A DNA stretch of 53,977 nucleotides. Origin: Acanthaster planci (taxonomy: Eukaryota; Echinodermata; Asteroidea; Valvatida; Acanthasteridae). The notes under the pieces were generated by a model. That model was not told the DNA's origin and did no database searches. It saw only the letters and a program-made list of their open reading frames with translations. The DNA lies in contig NW_019091610.1 in the NCBI RefSeq assembly GCF_001949145.1, positions 230,525-284,501 of the forward strand. The letters run 5' to 3'. Shown here piece after piece: positions 36,401 through 48,400 of this stretch. The translations under genes and the position numbers were made by a program. Every line of letters starts with the position of its first letter. Position 1 is the stretch's first letter.

Positions 36401-39400
36401 ACCACACCAATCGCATTAAGGCGCCTTTCCATATGCGCGTCAATACTTGTACCAAGCGTTGCGCATATCCGTCCAAATACGGTAGCTCGCGGACAGATTT
36501 TGATGGTGTGTTTGTTAGAAATGCGGATTTTGTTGTCCGTGAAAGTGAAACAAGTGAACGCATCGTGTACGTAACGGACCCAAAAACGTACACGGACAGG
36601 CGCGTTTATCAGGGACACACTGGCTGAGTTCGGCCGGTTTGTTCTCGTAAGTTCACGAACAGCTCGATTTGTTGTTCGTGGGTCGAACGCCGGGAACAAA
36701 TAACCGGTTATCGCTGGTAGTTAGTGACAAGCAAAATGCAACATGGCGGCGTCCATGTAGGCTACGTTATTCGAGAGTTAATGTTTGGATGGGCTGAATT
36801 CTTTTCTATATATAAACAGGAACATTCATTTCTGTGTTACGGAAAATAATTAATGTTAATTTTGCAAAACTTTCCAATGTCTATGGCTTTGGAAGCCATC
36901 TCTCTACTTTTTGCAGCTGTTTAAAAATCAAAATCTCGAGTTTTTCCGTGTGTTCCTGTAAAACCCTGACGAGGGGGTGGTGTGTAATCCTGTTCCGAGA
37001 ACAGTGTTCTTCAGTCGTGTTCCCGCCATTTGAGCGCGAGAACAAGAAACCCGTGTCACGAAAAGGCCGCCCGACCTCGACCACTGATTCTAACAAATGC
37101 GCAATCTGTAATAGCTTGTAACTGCTGGAGTGTACCCTTCGCAACAAGGGCCACTCGTACATTGTACAGGGAAAAACTGTTTCGCGTCTTCATTCTTTCC
37201 TTATACTATTCAGTGTAAAAGTGATCAAAGTGATCGTCATTTTGAATTTAGCAGTGTGAGTTCAGCACCTGTGATTTTTCACACTTCGATTTGTTTCGTC
37301 TACTGCTTTCATATTGGACAAATGAAATGGTACCGAGAGTTCCACAACTAACGTATGCAAATGTGAACGGGTTACCGGTACCTAAACACCATTCAATCAA
37401 GCCAGCCTTCTGTTGGTAGATACGAGGACGAATTTCTTGTTTAGTGAGCCATTTTTTGTCCACGTGTCCTTCTTCTATCTCCCTTTATAGTTTGACCTAC
37501 AGCTCAAGGCATTGTTCAATCACCAACCATTCAGCTCTGGTCTTTCTCTGCTGACTTTTGCAGGAAAACTCGGACACAGAGTGGAAGTTTGCCCGCGCCA
37601 AGATGTGGGTTCATTTCCTCCACGTGGGCGGGACGGTGCCGCCCCCCTTCAATGTCATCCCGACCCGCATCGCCATCACCGAGCTCTTGTCTCGTTGCTA
37701 CCGCCGCTGCTGCGTGCCCCGGCGGAACCAGAACGGGGTAGGTCGCTCTGGGGTGCCGCGGTGAGCCGAACAAGTACACCGCAAGTTGCACGCCATTGAA
37801 GCTCTAGGACTAGAATAAACCATCCTTGTTGGAACTCAAAAGGAATCCTTACCATCTTCACACAAGCAAATGTTCATATTCTAAGCGTAGGCACACTGAA
37901 CTATTGACCAATAATAAGATGAGAAAGTTCTCTTAATGCATGTTAAAAGTTTTATTTTTCTGCATCAGTTTGTGATCCGACCATGTTTTCAGTTTTGACA
38001 CAAAATGCGACCAAACCAACTAAGCGGTTATTTAAATGCTAACAGTCGTAAATGGACCGTACTACATGAGTCTTGAGGCCATGTTTTTTGATGAAAAGGA
38101 CAATATATGGGTGAAAAAGATTGAAGAGGGTTTGCATACACGGTACAAGATTCTACCAAAGGCCTCTTACTCAACAGTTGCTTTGGCGACTTGTGACTTG
38201 TATTGTTAGGTCAGATCATAATTTTACTTTCAGGAGTGGAATTTTACTGGCTGGTATGCTGCTCATAAAATATTCAACATTTCGTCAATGAAACATTGTA
38301 TAGTGATATCACTTATCCAACCTTCGTATGAATATAGTTAATGTCGGTTGTACAAATTGATTAAGGCAACAGACTTCTATGTAAGACAGTGTACACGTGA
38401 CGCTTTTCATTGATACAAAGCATTATCGGTATTTAAAGTGTATCGGTGAGACTACTTTCCTTCAAATTTTCATTCCGGCATCATTTCCTTAATAACATTT
38501 CGGTTTGGTTGTCGTTTCAGAAAAACAAAATGGCAGAACACACGTACAAGGTAAGCACGCCTTCGGCTTTGTTTTCCTTCAGTCAGAATATAAGCGAAAT
38601 ATGTTCGTACACAGGCCACACACAGATCAGCCCCTACGAACAATCCTCTTGAATGTTGACATTGTTGGTCTACATGTCTCTCAGTAGACATTCACATCAC
38701 TGCCAACGACAGTCGTGTACTTACACGGTTTTGCATCGCTGCGCGTGTGGGTTTCCCTGTGACTAACAGCTGCGCCAGTCTATAGAGACCAGGGTTCCAC
38801 CTCGTATGCAAATTGATCACTTTTTTGGTTGTAACATGATGTGTACGGCTTTAATTAATTTGAGACCCAAATGTAAAAGCAAGAGAAGCAGATTGGCCAA
38901 AGCCCGACGTAGTTTCCGACAGGAAAAAGGCACTTCAAAATGACCGATATGTCTTGCTTACCTCCTCTTCCATGTGATATAATTTGACTTTAGGGGGACG
39001 GAGCCAGCTTGTAATTTTCTGGGCTGATTAATTCGATACGAGATATCACGAGAGATACCTTGTCAGATGGCCGTGCGACAGCAGCTTGTTAAAGAGGGTT
39101 GTTAAAAATATTTTCCCCGTCGGGTACGCTGGGTTATGAAAACGATAAATCTCCTCGGCGTTTGAGAGTGGCAGTGTATTGTAATACGTCCTTTTCCATC
39201 GCCTTGAAATGGATTTCGGCCTTTAACTATAATATATTGAGCGTGTCAAGATCGTGAGTAGAAACAGTCCCATAAATTCTGACTCGTGTACATGAAGGAC
39301 GCTTGCGCTACTGCAGTTATATTATACACAGTTTTGCCGACTATGAAAAAGCAAACATCTAACATAATATTATCTAGCCCGTATATTTTAGGTTACCGTT

Positions 39401-42400
39401 GAGCGTTTTATACATTTATGAAGAACTTGAAGAATCTTTGTTAAGATACAACTGCTAAAACAAACCCACAATTTAATTGGAAAATGTAAGCGCATGTGCT
39501 TTCATGTCCCCAGTGGACTGGTTGTCTAAACGCATGTGATGCATGCGTCATAGGATGCGGAGCATGCGTAAACATTATTGTACAAAGTAAACAACCAGTC
39601 AAGAGTTGAGACCGCTGGAGTGATTATTTTTCTTAGCAGTTGGTTTGCTGGAAGAAAGATACGAAGTATTCGATTTCTGGCTTTCGCTCAGAATCGACGC
39701 TTTGTCGTCGAGAACGCCCTTGCCTGGAGATACAGGACAAATCAAGAATCGACTATAAACCTACCTCTCAGTCCTTGAGAACTTCGTGACCAATTGCTGC
39801 TTAGTTTAACATCTTAGTTTAACATCTTAATGATTACGTTGACCGATCTTATACGTTTCGAGGATTCCTTTGATAAAACGTAATGCCCTCTAGTCAGGGT
39901 ACCAAACCGACATATATCGCCAATAAGGATGCACTAACAAAACATGGAGAGAAAATAAAATGGACGCCATGGATCACTAATCTCCATCAATAATATTTTT
40001 CTTAATGGATGGAACAAATTGCTCCCGAATAGCCCCAGTTTATTATCCTGATAGCTGCCTGCTTGGCTGGCCATCCATATCGCGTTCGTACGTGGGAGTG
40101 TTTCCTCATGAAAATAAGGTCCACTAGACATCTGTGGGATCAGCTAGCAGGTCGTCAAGCGGAGAACCCTCGAGGATGGCCGATATGGAGAGTGCACCCC
40201 AGTGAATACCTTCTCATAGACACCAGTGGTAAATCTCCCACACTTCAAACTTCCTTTTGAAATACCACTCTCACAGGTGTTCAGGCTGCGCAGAAAAACC
40301 ATGATCGACATGTCGTCTTTCACTTTCCTTTCAATTTTTGGTGGGTTGACCGATGCCCTTTTGAAGAAATTCTCACCCAATGCAGAGCCCCCCCCCACCA
40401 AAAAAAAAGGATTATTCCCTAAACTGGAAAAGTTGTCTTTTTTAAAAACCCTAATGCAAAATGGGTAAATAGTACCAATTTTGTGTCGGATGGCATCCCA
40501 ATTGCTCAGAATTGGAAACCCTAATTCCAGTGCCATATTTTTCAATTCCCTAATTCGGTAGCCCTCGGAGCTCTACTAATTATAGCATATGTTGCATGTT
40601 TCACTTTACTTCATGGGCTCGTCGGAAAAAAAACTTGGGGAAACTTGAAGCTCCCCGACAATTTTTGCTTTGAAATCGTCTCTCATCGGGTTTCATTGCT
40701 CAGTAACAGCGTCGCACCTGCTTTGAGTAGCTTATGTCATGAAGGCCCGCATCGAAAAAATTGACATTATAGGTAGAATCGGACTGTTGAGTGCTATGAA
40801 GCATGCACCAAACAGAATGCTCGTCTAATTTTGAAGAACTCCATTAATTCAACACACAAGCGTCCAACATTTTCTCAGCTGTGGTCCCGTCTTATATACT
40901 TCTTGGCCTACAGGTGTGATAGAGTATTGTATGAACTGTGAAAAATATCCATGCGACTAAATCCGTGGATATCAATTTATTCTTAGCTTTTCTTTTCTTT
41001 CGTGTATTTGTGCAAGGTTGTTTCACCGGTGTATAGCCTTCATGTACATGTGCTATGTTGCACGTTGATGGCATATAAACCTTAGTCTTACCTTTTTGAG
41101 CTCGTAGATATAAAATACTTGCAGAGAATCAATTTATCATCAAATGAGTTTGGAAAACAAGTATTCTTCGAAATTCTTTAATGTAGTTATCAGCATGCAG
41201 TTGCTGATCTCATTTTGCAGGATATCATTTTGAATTTTTTCTCAACGGAACAAAGTGACGGAGGACGACACCGCATACGCAAATATTTGTATAGTCTCCG
41301 GTGTGTCAGCGTTCGCTATGTTTCCTGGTGGGTACAGTCTAATCGCTATCACAGGCGTCAGTTGTAAACACTCATGGATATTAAAATTAAATAATTAAAG
41401 GAAATGTATAGTGTCTTGGCGTTGGCAGGGAGGTGACGCGTGCAGATGAAGCTGTTGGGGAAGGATCTGCTGTCTTGTTTAGTTAGCGTCTGTGTTGTGA
41501 AATGCGTACCAGGTGCTGGCACGGCATCTGCGGACAAGGGCCCTGATCGCGCCAGTATACGTGCTATTTGCAAAGAACAGCTACTTAAAACAGCGAGTTT
41601 TTGTTAAAGCGTTGGTTGCAAAGCGTGGTTTGTTGAGCGGTTTTTGTAATATCATAAGACCAAGGGTTTCGAATAGACTATAATTGCCACAAGATATATC
41701 CCGATCACGGAATTTGCAGATGATGTCATCACAAACAAACCGGATTTATCTTGACTAGGCTTGCATAGTTTAAATGTGGGAGATATATCCAGCATCTCCT
41801 AGATTGATTTGACCGAAAGAAGAGCTTTTTGCAAGTAGATTGCTATCCATTGTATGCGAAAACAGGAGTTCAAATGCCGGTGTTTCTTTTCGGCAAAGCA
41901 AAATATACCAAGGTAACGAACATGCACATTAATTTTTTTTTACAGTGAAATGGTTACAGTAGTTTGTAACCCTAAAAAAAGCCGGGATCCTATGGACCTT
42001 CTCACAGATGTGGGTGGATTCCGCTTTCGCTTGAGACACCTATACACTGCACAGACTGTGGTGTTAGGTCAATACCTGTGGTATCATCAGAGTTTTACAC
42101 TTAGTCTAGTGTAGTCTTCTGATAACACCCCCGGTGTAAACTTAACACTACAGTTTTTTGCAGTGTACATGTAAAGACAATCATAATACAAATATAACTA
42201 AGACGTTTTCCATTTTATCTGGTTTTGTTGCTGTAAATGCACTACGTTGGATTTTCACAACATTGTTGACAAAACGATTGGCACAGCACTACTAACTGAT
42301 TTCTGAAGGCACTGCAGCAATACAGTGGAGAAAATGTCGATGTGACGGAACCCGCCCCTGGCTCTAGACTGGCGTAAAAACGTTCCATAAACAGTATTTG

Positions 42401-45400
42401 TACCGCTCTTTGAGTATTTGTAAATACCTAAGACAATTAAGCCATATTCCTGTGCATATTGGTCGAGTCGCACCTCGCGGAAGTATACGCCATAAGATGG
42501 CGAAAGGGGCGTGTGGTAAAAGTGAAATAAAATCGATGAACAAAATGGTAGGAAATGTTTATCCTTTTAACTTGATTGACTGTCTGACTCATGAGGTATT
42601 AATGTTTGGGAATAAAATACGTGCTCGGTCAGTCTTGAACGTTAGTTAGACTGACCAAGCAAATATTTAATCTCTCTTGAAAAAAATCCAAACGTAAAAG
42701 GTATTGATCTCTTTTAATTCAAAGTTCAGTCTACCTTTGTCATGGTGGTGACGAGGAAGTCAGTCTTCCAAGAATTGTTCAAGGAGCGCGCCAGTGGTTC
42801 ATCTAGCGTGCTCGCTGCCCGTGCCTCGCCTGCGAACCTGCGAATGTGTCGCGTGATGTGACAGAGCGTGTCGCTGGCCCACCGTCGGAAGCGTCCGGTT
42901 CAGCACGTTCCGGTGTCACGCGTCAATTACAAATGCTACCAACGGAATAGGAAAATTGAGGAAAGGTGTTCACTCGTCGAGTCAGGCGCCACGTAATTCC
43001 CTGAGCTTGTCCGCCCATGGATTAAATTCTCCTACGAAATGTAGCATTTTACCCAGACAGTGGTATAAGGAAGGGGCACCAAACCTTTGACAGAAATGTG
43101 GTGGGACGTAGTCATTTTAGCGGGTCTCGTTGAGGATTATGTTTCGACTGTTGCCTGGGTTTGGGTTCACGCCATGCAAAGGCACTAAAACTGAACACTA
43201 CCCAGGTTCGGTCGTCTTGCATTACTGGCAAAAACTGAATAATTTGTATTTGTTCAATCTTTGGCATGATCCAGCCGACAAAGAAACAAAATGTGTAAAG
43301 AGGAATTAAAAGAACGCACTCACTTCGTCTTACTTTCATACCAATCTTTACGTCATCGACAACTGTTGATTTGAATGACTGCTTTCACATGCAGATTGAT
43401 TCAGACCTCGCCTAATAACCGTTTCCCTTACTCGAGCTAAAGTTATTTTTCAGGCATTTTGGCGGGAAAACCTTCTTGACTCCTCCCAAGTCCTGAAATT
43501 TGCAATTTTGCGGGAAACAGTTCACTTTTCTGTGATTTGCATGCCTCCTCATAGAGTGCTGCCACATTTAAAAGGAATCCTCAATAATGAAGATAGTTGG
43601 ATCAATTCCCAGAGACGTCCGTAAGCCTACAACAAGCAGTGAATGAAAGCCCATTCTCGACCACAGGTCGCAGAGCCACAGTGCAAAATAATGTTGAAAG
43701 AACAAACTTGAACCGAATACGTTCTTCTTGAATACTGCACGTAGCATTCAAGACGAAGCCTTACGAAAGTGTATCCCATTCAGTTAGTGCAGGTACGCTG
43801 CACCTCCATGCTGTTGAAAACACAGCGTCGTATCAAGCTTTACAAGTAACTCGTTCAGCGCTAGTATTATGCCATTATTTGTTTGAAGTATTTTGCTGCT
43901 CATTTGGGAACATGTGGCGTATCATGTAAGAGATTGGTGCCAGAATTTCCAGTGTTGTTTTTGGTTATCTGTATTAAATGCGACACGCCTCAGCGACGCA
44001 AACAGCAGCGCATATCCAGGTAAATGAATTTCCCCGGGGTGCCCCGCTGAGGGTGACAGAACTTATTACCATGTGACGCCAATGTTCGTCACGTGACGTG
44101 ATTTCCGTGGCAACTGGCGCGAAGGAGACATGAGGTGGGCTAACGGTGCGCCACGTTGGCCATTCCGTGACTTCAGCGTCTACTGCAGCAATTTGATAGA
44201 TTAAAATGTGATGCCTCATGCATAAAGCTGCAAGAGACAGAAGACGGGGGAGGTTCCGATAAATCCTCATGACCGAGTGAACATTCCAAATCGACCAAGC
44301 TTACCCAGTACTGTAATATTCGTTTCGAATTTGCCTTCTGAGGAAAAGAGGCTCTTTGCTCCTCGGAGACCCCTTCAAAAAAGGAATAATCGGAGAGCGT
44401 AGAAGTCAATACTCACCGACTGAATCAGTGTGGTTTTACAATATAAACTTCTGGAAAGAAGACTAAAACGTATTTGTTGTATATTTTATACGCACAGACA
44501 AAAGTATTAATTTGTTTAAATAGCATTCCGAAGTTCCAATTGGTGCCCAGCCCCCCCCCATCGGTTGATTGGTTGATTTGTTCCAAACAGGTGTTTTGCT
44601 GGCTGGCGACGCTCCGGCAAGCCCGTTTGGGTTTTCGGTCCTATTGCACATCACTTTTGGCATCCATCTTGAAATTCTTGCATATGTAGGACCTTCTAAA
44701 CGCAGAGGAAAAACTAAGTTCTAAAAGCCAGACCTTAAATATTTCTAAAAGACTGTATGTTAGAAATGGTCGCACTTTCTTTTCTTTGCCATGATCAGAA
44801 AATAGCGCGACTGCTGGCGGAGCGATACATTTTGGATCATTCGTCCTCCAGCGGTGGTGATGCGGAAAACGCCGTGTCCAGGGCGGACGTCATGGCAATC
44901 CGGAACGATGTGGCTGTCTTCAGGTAAGAGATGCAGTTTGATTTTCAAGCACGAGGTGAAAAGAAAATTGCACTCTGCAATTCTTTCGAACAAGCCTTTT
45001 CAACTTGAGCAAATGCAAATATTTGCATAGTACTCAGGAAATTAGCTTGATAAGGCTCGAAATAAAACAAAACCAAAGAAGCAGCAGGCCTAAATGTCCA
45101 ACCTGACTCTTTTCCAGTAGTTGTACATTGTTTATTCTATAGCTCTAGTGAATGCAGCTTGTCAGACTAAAGCCGAATGGTCGACCATTGGAAAAGAAAA
45201 TTGAAAAAAAAAGACTGAGCACAGTTACTGTGTGCAGTAGTGTGTGAAATTCTGGTTGTAAAATTTGTCCTCTCGGGCCATTTTTGCATTATACAATGTA
45301 TTATGGGTTTATTGAGGCTTATCAAGGTTATGGGAGAGGTAACGGTGTAGGCCGCAGTTGCTGGGCCACTTCTGGTATACATTTTGTCAATTTTACTGAA

Positions 45401-48400
45401 TATTATGCGCCGGTATAAACGTCCATTGGTCATGGATATAGCTTGTAGCCTCACACGTATTTACAACGGGATTCCCTCCACACAAACACTTCAGAGCTTC
45501 GTGGAAGATGAACCAAGTGCCTGGCGGGTGCCGACCCGGCTCTCGAGTCGTCGCTGACCGAGTCAAGTCAGAATCTATGAATACTAAATAGCCCGCTGAT
45601 TCGCAGAGCAAAGCCAACAAGTCCACCCCGAACGGATCGGAAACATCGGCCGGATTTTCTCAAAGCCACTCGCATTTTGCTGGTTGATTTTGACATCGGT
45701 GATGCGGGTTTCCAATCCGACGGGATTGGCCACATTGCGTCTTTTATCGCTTGTGTTTTTGTCGATTAGAAAAAAACTGGTTTGCTCAAACCGCCATCGT
45801 TTTCATGCATGTCAAATGAAGATTTTGAAGGTTGTCCAGTGTTTCGAGATTTTCTAGTTAAATTTTGGCTTGGCCAAATAGGGCCTAAGTCGTATTCAAA
45901 AATCCTGTTTTTTTCTTTCGTCCCCGCCTACTGATTGTTTTTCTTTTCTTTCAATTTTTTGTAAACTTACATTTATCTATTGATGAGCTTTGACAGTCCC
46001 GTTGATTGCTTCTTTTTGGACGACTCGGTGTTTCCATTCATGGGGTATGGTATTATGCATCTGGGTCAGTACCACATTAGCCTACCGCGACCGACTCGAG
46101 CCCAGCGCTGTCCATTTTGGAGAGGGGTATCTCACAAATACCGAGTGTATTTATGCTCGCCGATAGAGAGTCAGATTGGTGTTGTGGCTCTTTCCTCGCG
46201 TTCCACCTCTGTGACCCGGGTTCGAATCCCACCTAGGCCAGCGTGTGGATTGGGTTTTCAGTCTCAGCCTGATTCAGAGCAAGGTTTCCCTGGAATATTT
46301 ATGAGGGGTTTTCCTCCCAACTCTAAAACTGAAAATTTCGTCTTTGTCTTCTTAAGCGTGACTTCATTCTGTAATCGGCGCTAAATGCGCTGTTTGATGA
46401 GCAAATATAAACAAGAAATACCTCAAAGAGGAAAAATGCAGGTCTAGACCTATACCCTTAGAATGGCTGAAGTAAATTTTGCTGGACCTGGGCACAGTCT
46501 GACAAAGTTTTCTTCATTCTGTTCTTGAAATTTCAATTACCTGGCTTAATATTAATTCTTGCACAACGGCACGGCCAGGCAACAGACAGCCTAACTCACT
46601 GAACGTACTAAAAGTCATGCGCCTTTTGTTTTCCCAGAAATACACAAAGCTCGCGTAAACTTGTCATCAATTCAAAATTAACCGAACCGAAGCGGTTGCA
46701 GTGTTACCTGTCATGCTCATTACATTCCAATGCCTCAAATATGTCCGGAAGTGGGCCTCCTTATTTGTTAAAAAATGATTCACAGCTTTCCGCTATTTTT
46801 GATTTCGCCGGGATACGTACGTATGGTGGATAATGACCTTACCTTAAAGCTGGAACGCGTGCGCTCCCCACAAAAGCCCCCAAAGCGACGACAAACCGAA
46901 TGGGGTCGTTGGCTTTTTGTAGAAATGAACGTCACGAATCCGCTTTTGTAACTTACTCCTTGATGACTAGTTTGTGTTTAGATTCACGTACATGTCTATA
47001 TTTTGTCACCATGATCTGGTTAGGTTAAGTTGTGCCACGGTACTCCCTCTTTTCAATTATTGTTGCGTGGCCTGGTCTAACTGCTCTAAAAGCCTGAGTG
47101 ACGAACTTATTATTTTACCTAATCGGCTTGCTACACTCATGCTCATCCACAGACGCCCACTGCTGAGCTGCGCAATACCTTGCCTTGGAGAAGTTTTTCC
47201 GACAGGTGGCATTGTATACGAATGTGTGAAGTATTTAAATGCGTCCATAATATATGCTCATTCACTGACACCTACTGCTGAGCTGCGCAATACTTTGTCT
47301 TGGAAAAGTTTTTCCGACAGGTGGCATTGTATACGAATGTGTGAAGTATTTAAATGCGTCCATAATATATGCTCATTCACTGACACTCACTGCTGAGCTG
47401 CGCAATACTTTGTCTTGGAAAAGTCTTCCTGACAGGTGGCATTGTATGCGAATGTATCAAGTGTTTAAATGCGTCCATAACATAAACCCAGTATACCTTT
47501 GTGAAGAATGTCTCCCAACTAGTAATCGCTCAACTACAAATGGCTCCCTGCGTGTTTCAATTGCTCCAAAGACAAATGCTGCCAAGCCTACTTTCCAGTA
47601 TGTTGCTTTCTACAGGGTGGAATCATTTGACTAGTTCGCAGAGACAGGTGCCATCTCATCCGGTTTTTAAACGCCTTATTTAGTTGGTTTGAAGTATTTT
47701 AGAGTGTAGTTGTGTGCATTTTACGGTTTCATTTGATTTTCCAGTAAATTTAACTATTTCAACTAGCTTAAGTTCATTATATTTTTATTTATATCTTTGA
47801 TTCTTAGTATGCTTTTTGCCTTTCTTTTTTTAACCTTTAAAAAAGAAATTGAGAACTATCCTCTTGGTTTTTGTAGTCGTTTTCTTTCTTTCCTTTTAAA
47901 CTTTTAACTTTGATTTATGTGTCTCTCTGTTAATCAGGGTGGGTATTTATTTTTACATTTTTATTTTTACGTTTAAATTAATTTTGATTTTATTTATTTT
48001 TTAATTGTGGCCTTTAATTGTTTTAAATTTAAAAACCAGGGATTTCCAGGATAGTTGTTCTACAACTGAGGAAACTACCCTGCTTAAAGAAAAATGTAAA
48101 TAAAATATACTCGTGTTTTCTGTCAACTTCTAAAACGCATCCTGCATGGTTTTGAGGTGCGACATGCACCCATTCGTCTGAAAAACAAAGTTTGCAAAAG
48201 AGTTGTCATATAAAGGAGCGTTTCCAGTGGGGTGGGGCTGTAGGGAAGCGTATTTGAGCGACAATTTGACATTATTTATTTTTCATATATTTGCAACATC
48301 TGATACACCCCCGAGCTCCATTTAGAGGAGCCGACGAGCAACAATGTCGCCCTCGTTTGGCCTGCTCCCCCAAAGCACCCAAACCATCCATATTCCAAAA

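Larger units (their letters stand above)
30743..37563 (+). other. intron 9
   Basis: Intron of 6821 bp with donor gtaaga and acceptor tttgcag. It contains a small hairpin (31837-31861), an inverted-repeat element (about 32649-33310), a tRNA-derived SINE (35703-35848), the second copy of the repeat seen at 137-249 (36190-36306) and a CpG-dense stretch (36300-36720). The sequence from 33480 to 35600 shows nothing I can name. Confidence 0.85.
38551..44798 (+). other. intron 11
   Basis: Intron of 6248 bp with donor gtaagc and acceptor catgatcag. It contains a hairpin (39516-39600) and a TIR element of the GGTGTTA type (42043-42167), plus G/C-homopolymer patches near 40387 and 44550. The rest is unremarkable. 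Confidence 0.82.

Noticed and set aside
36166-36699. 177-codon minus-strand open frame as a gene
   Set aside because: It overlaps a dispersed repeat that also occurs at 137-249 and shows no domain; more likely a by-product of composition.
46219-46229. tRNA gene on the plus strand
   Set aside because: A perfect B box, but the flanks do not form a cloverleaf and the downstream body is that of a SINE.
47161-47483. CRISPR-like array
   Set aside because: The repeats are directly adjacent 115-bp units without unique spacers, inside a retroelement in an animal genome.
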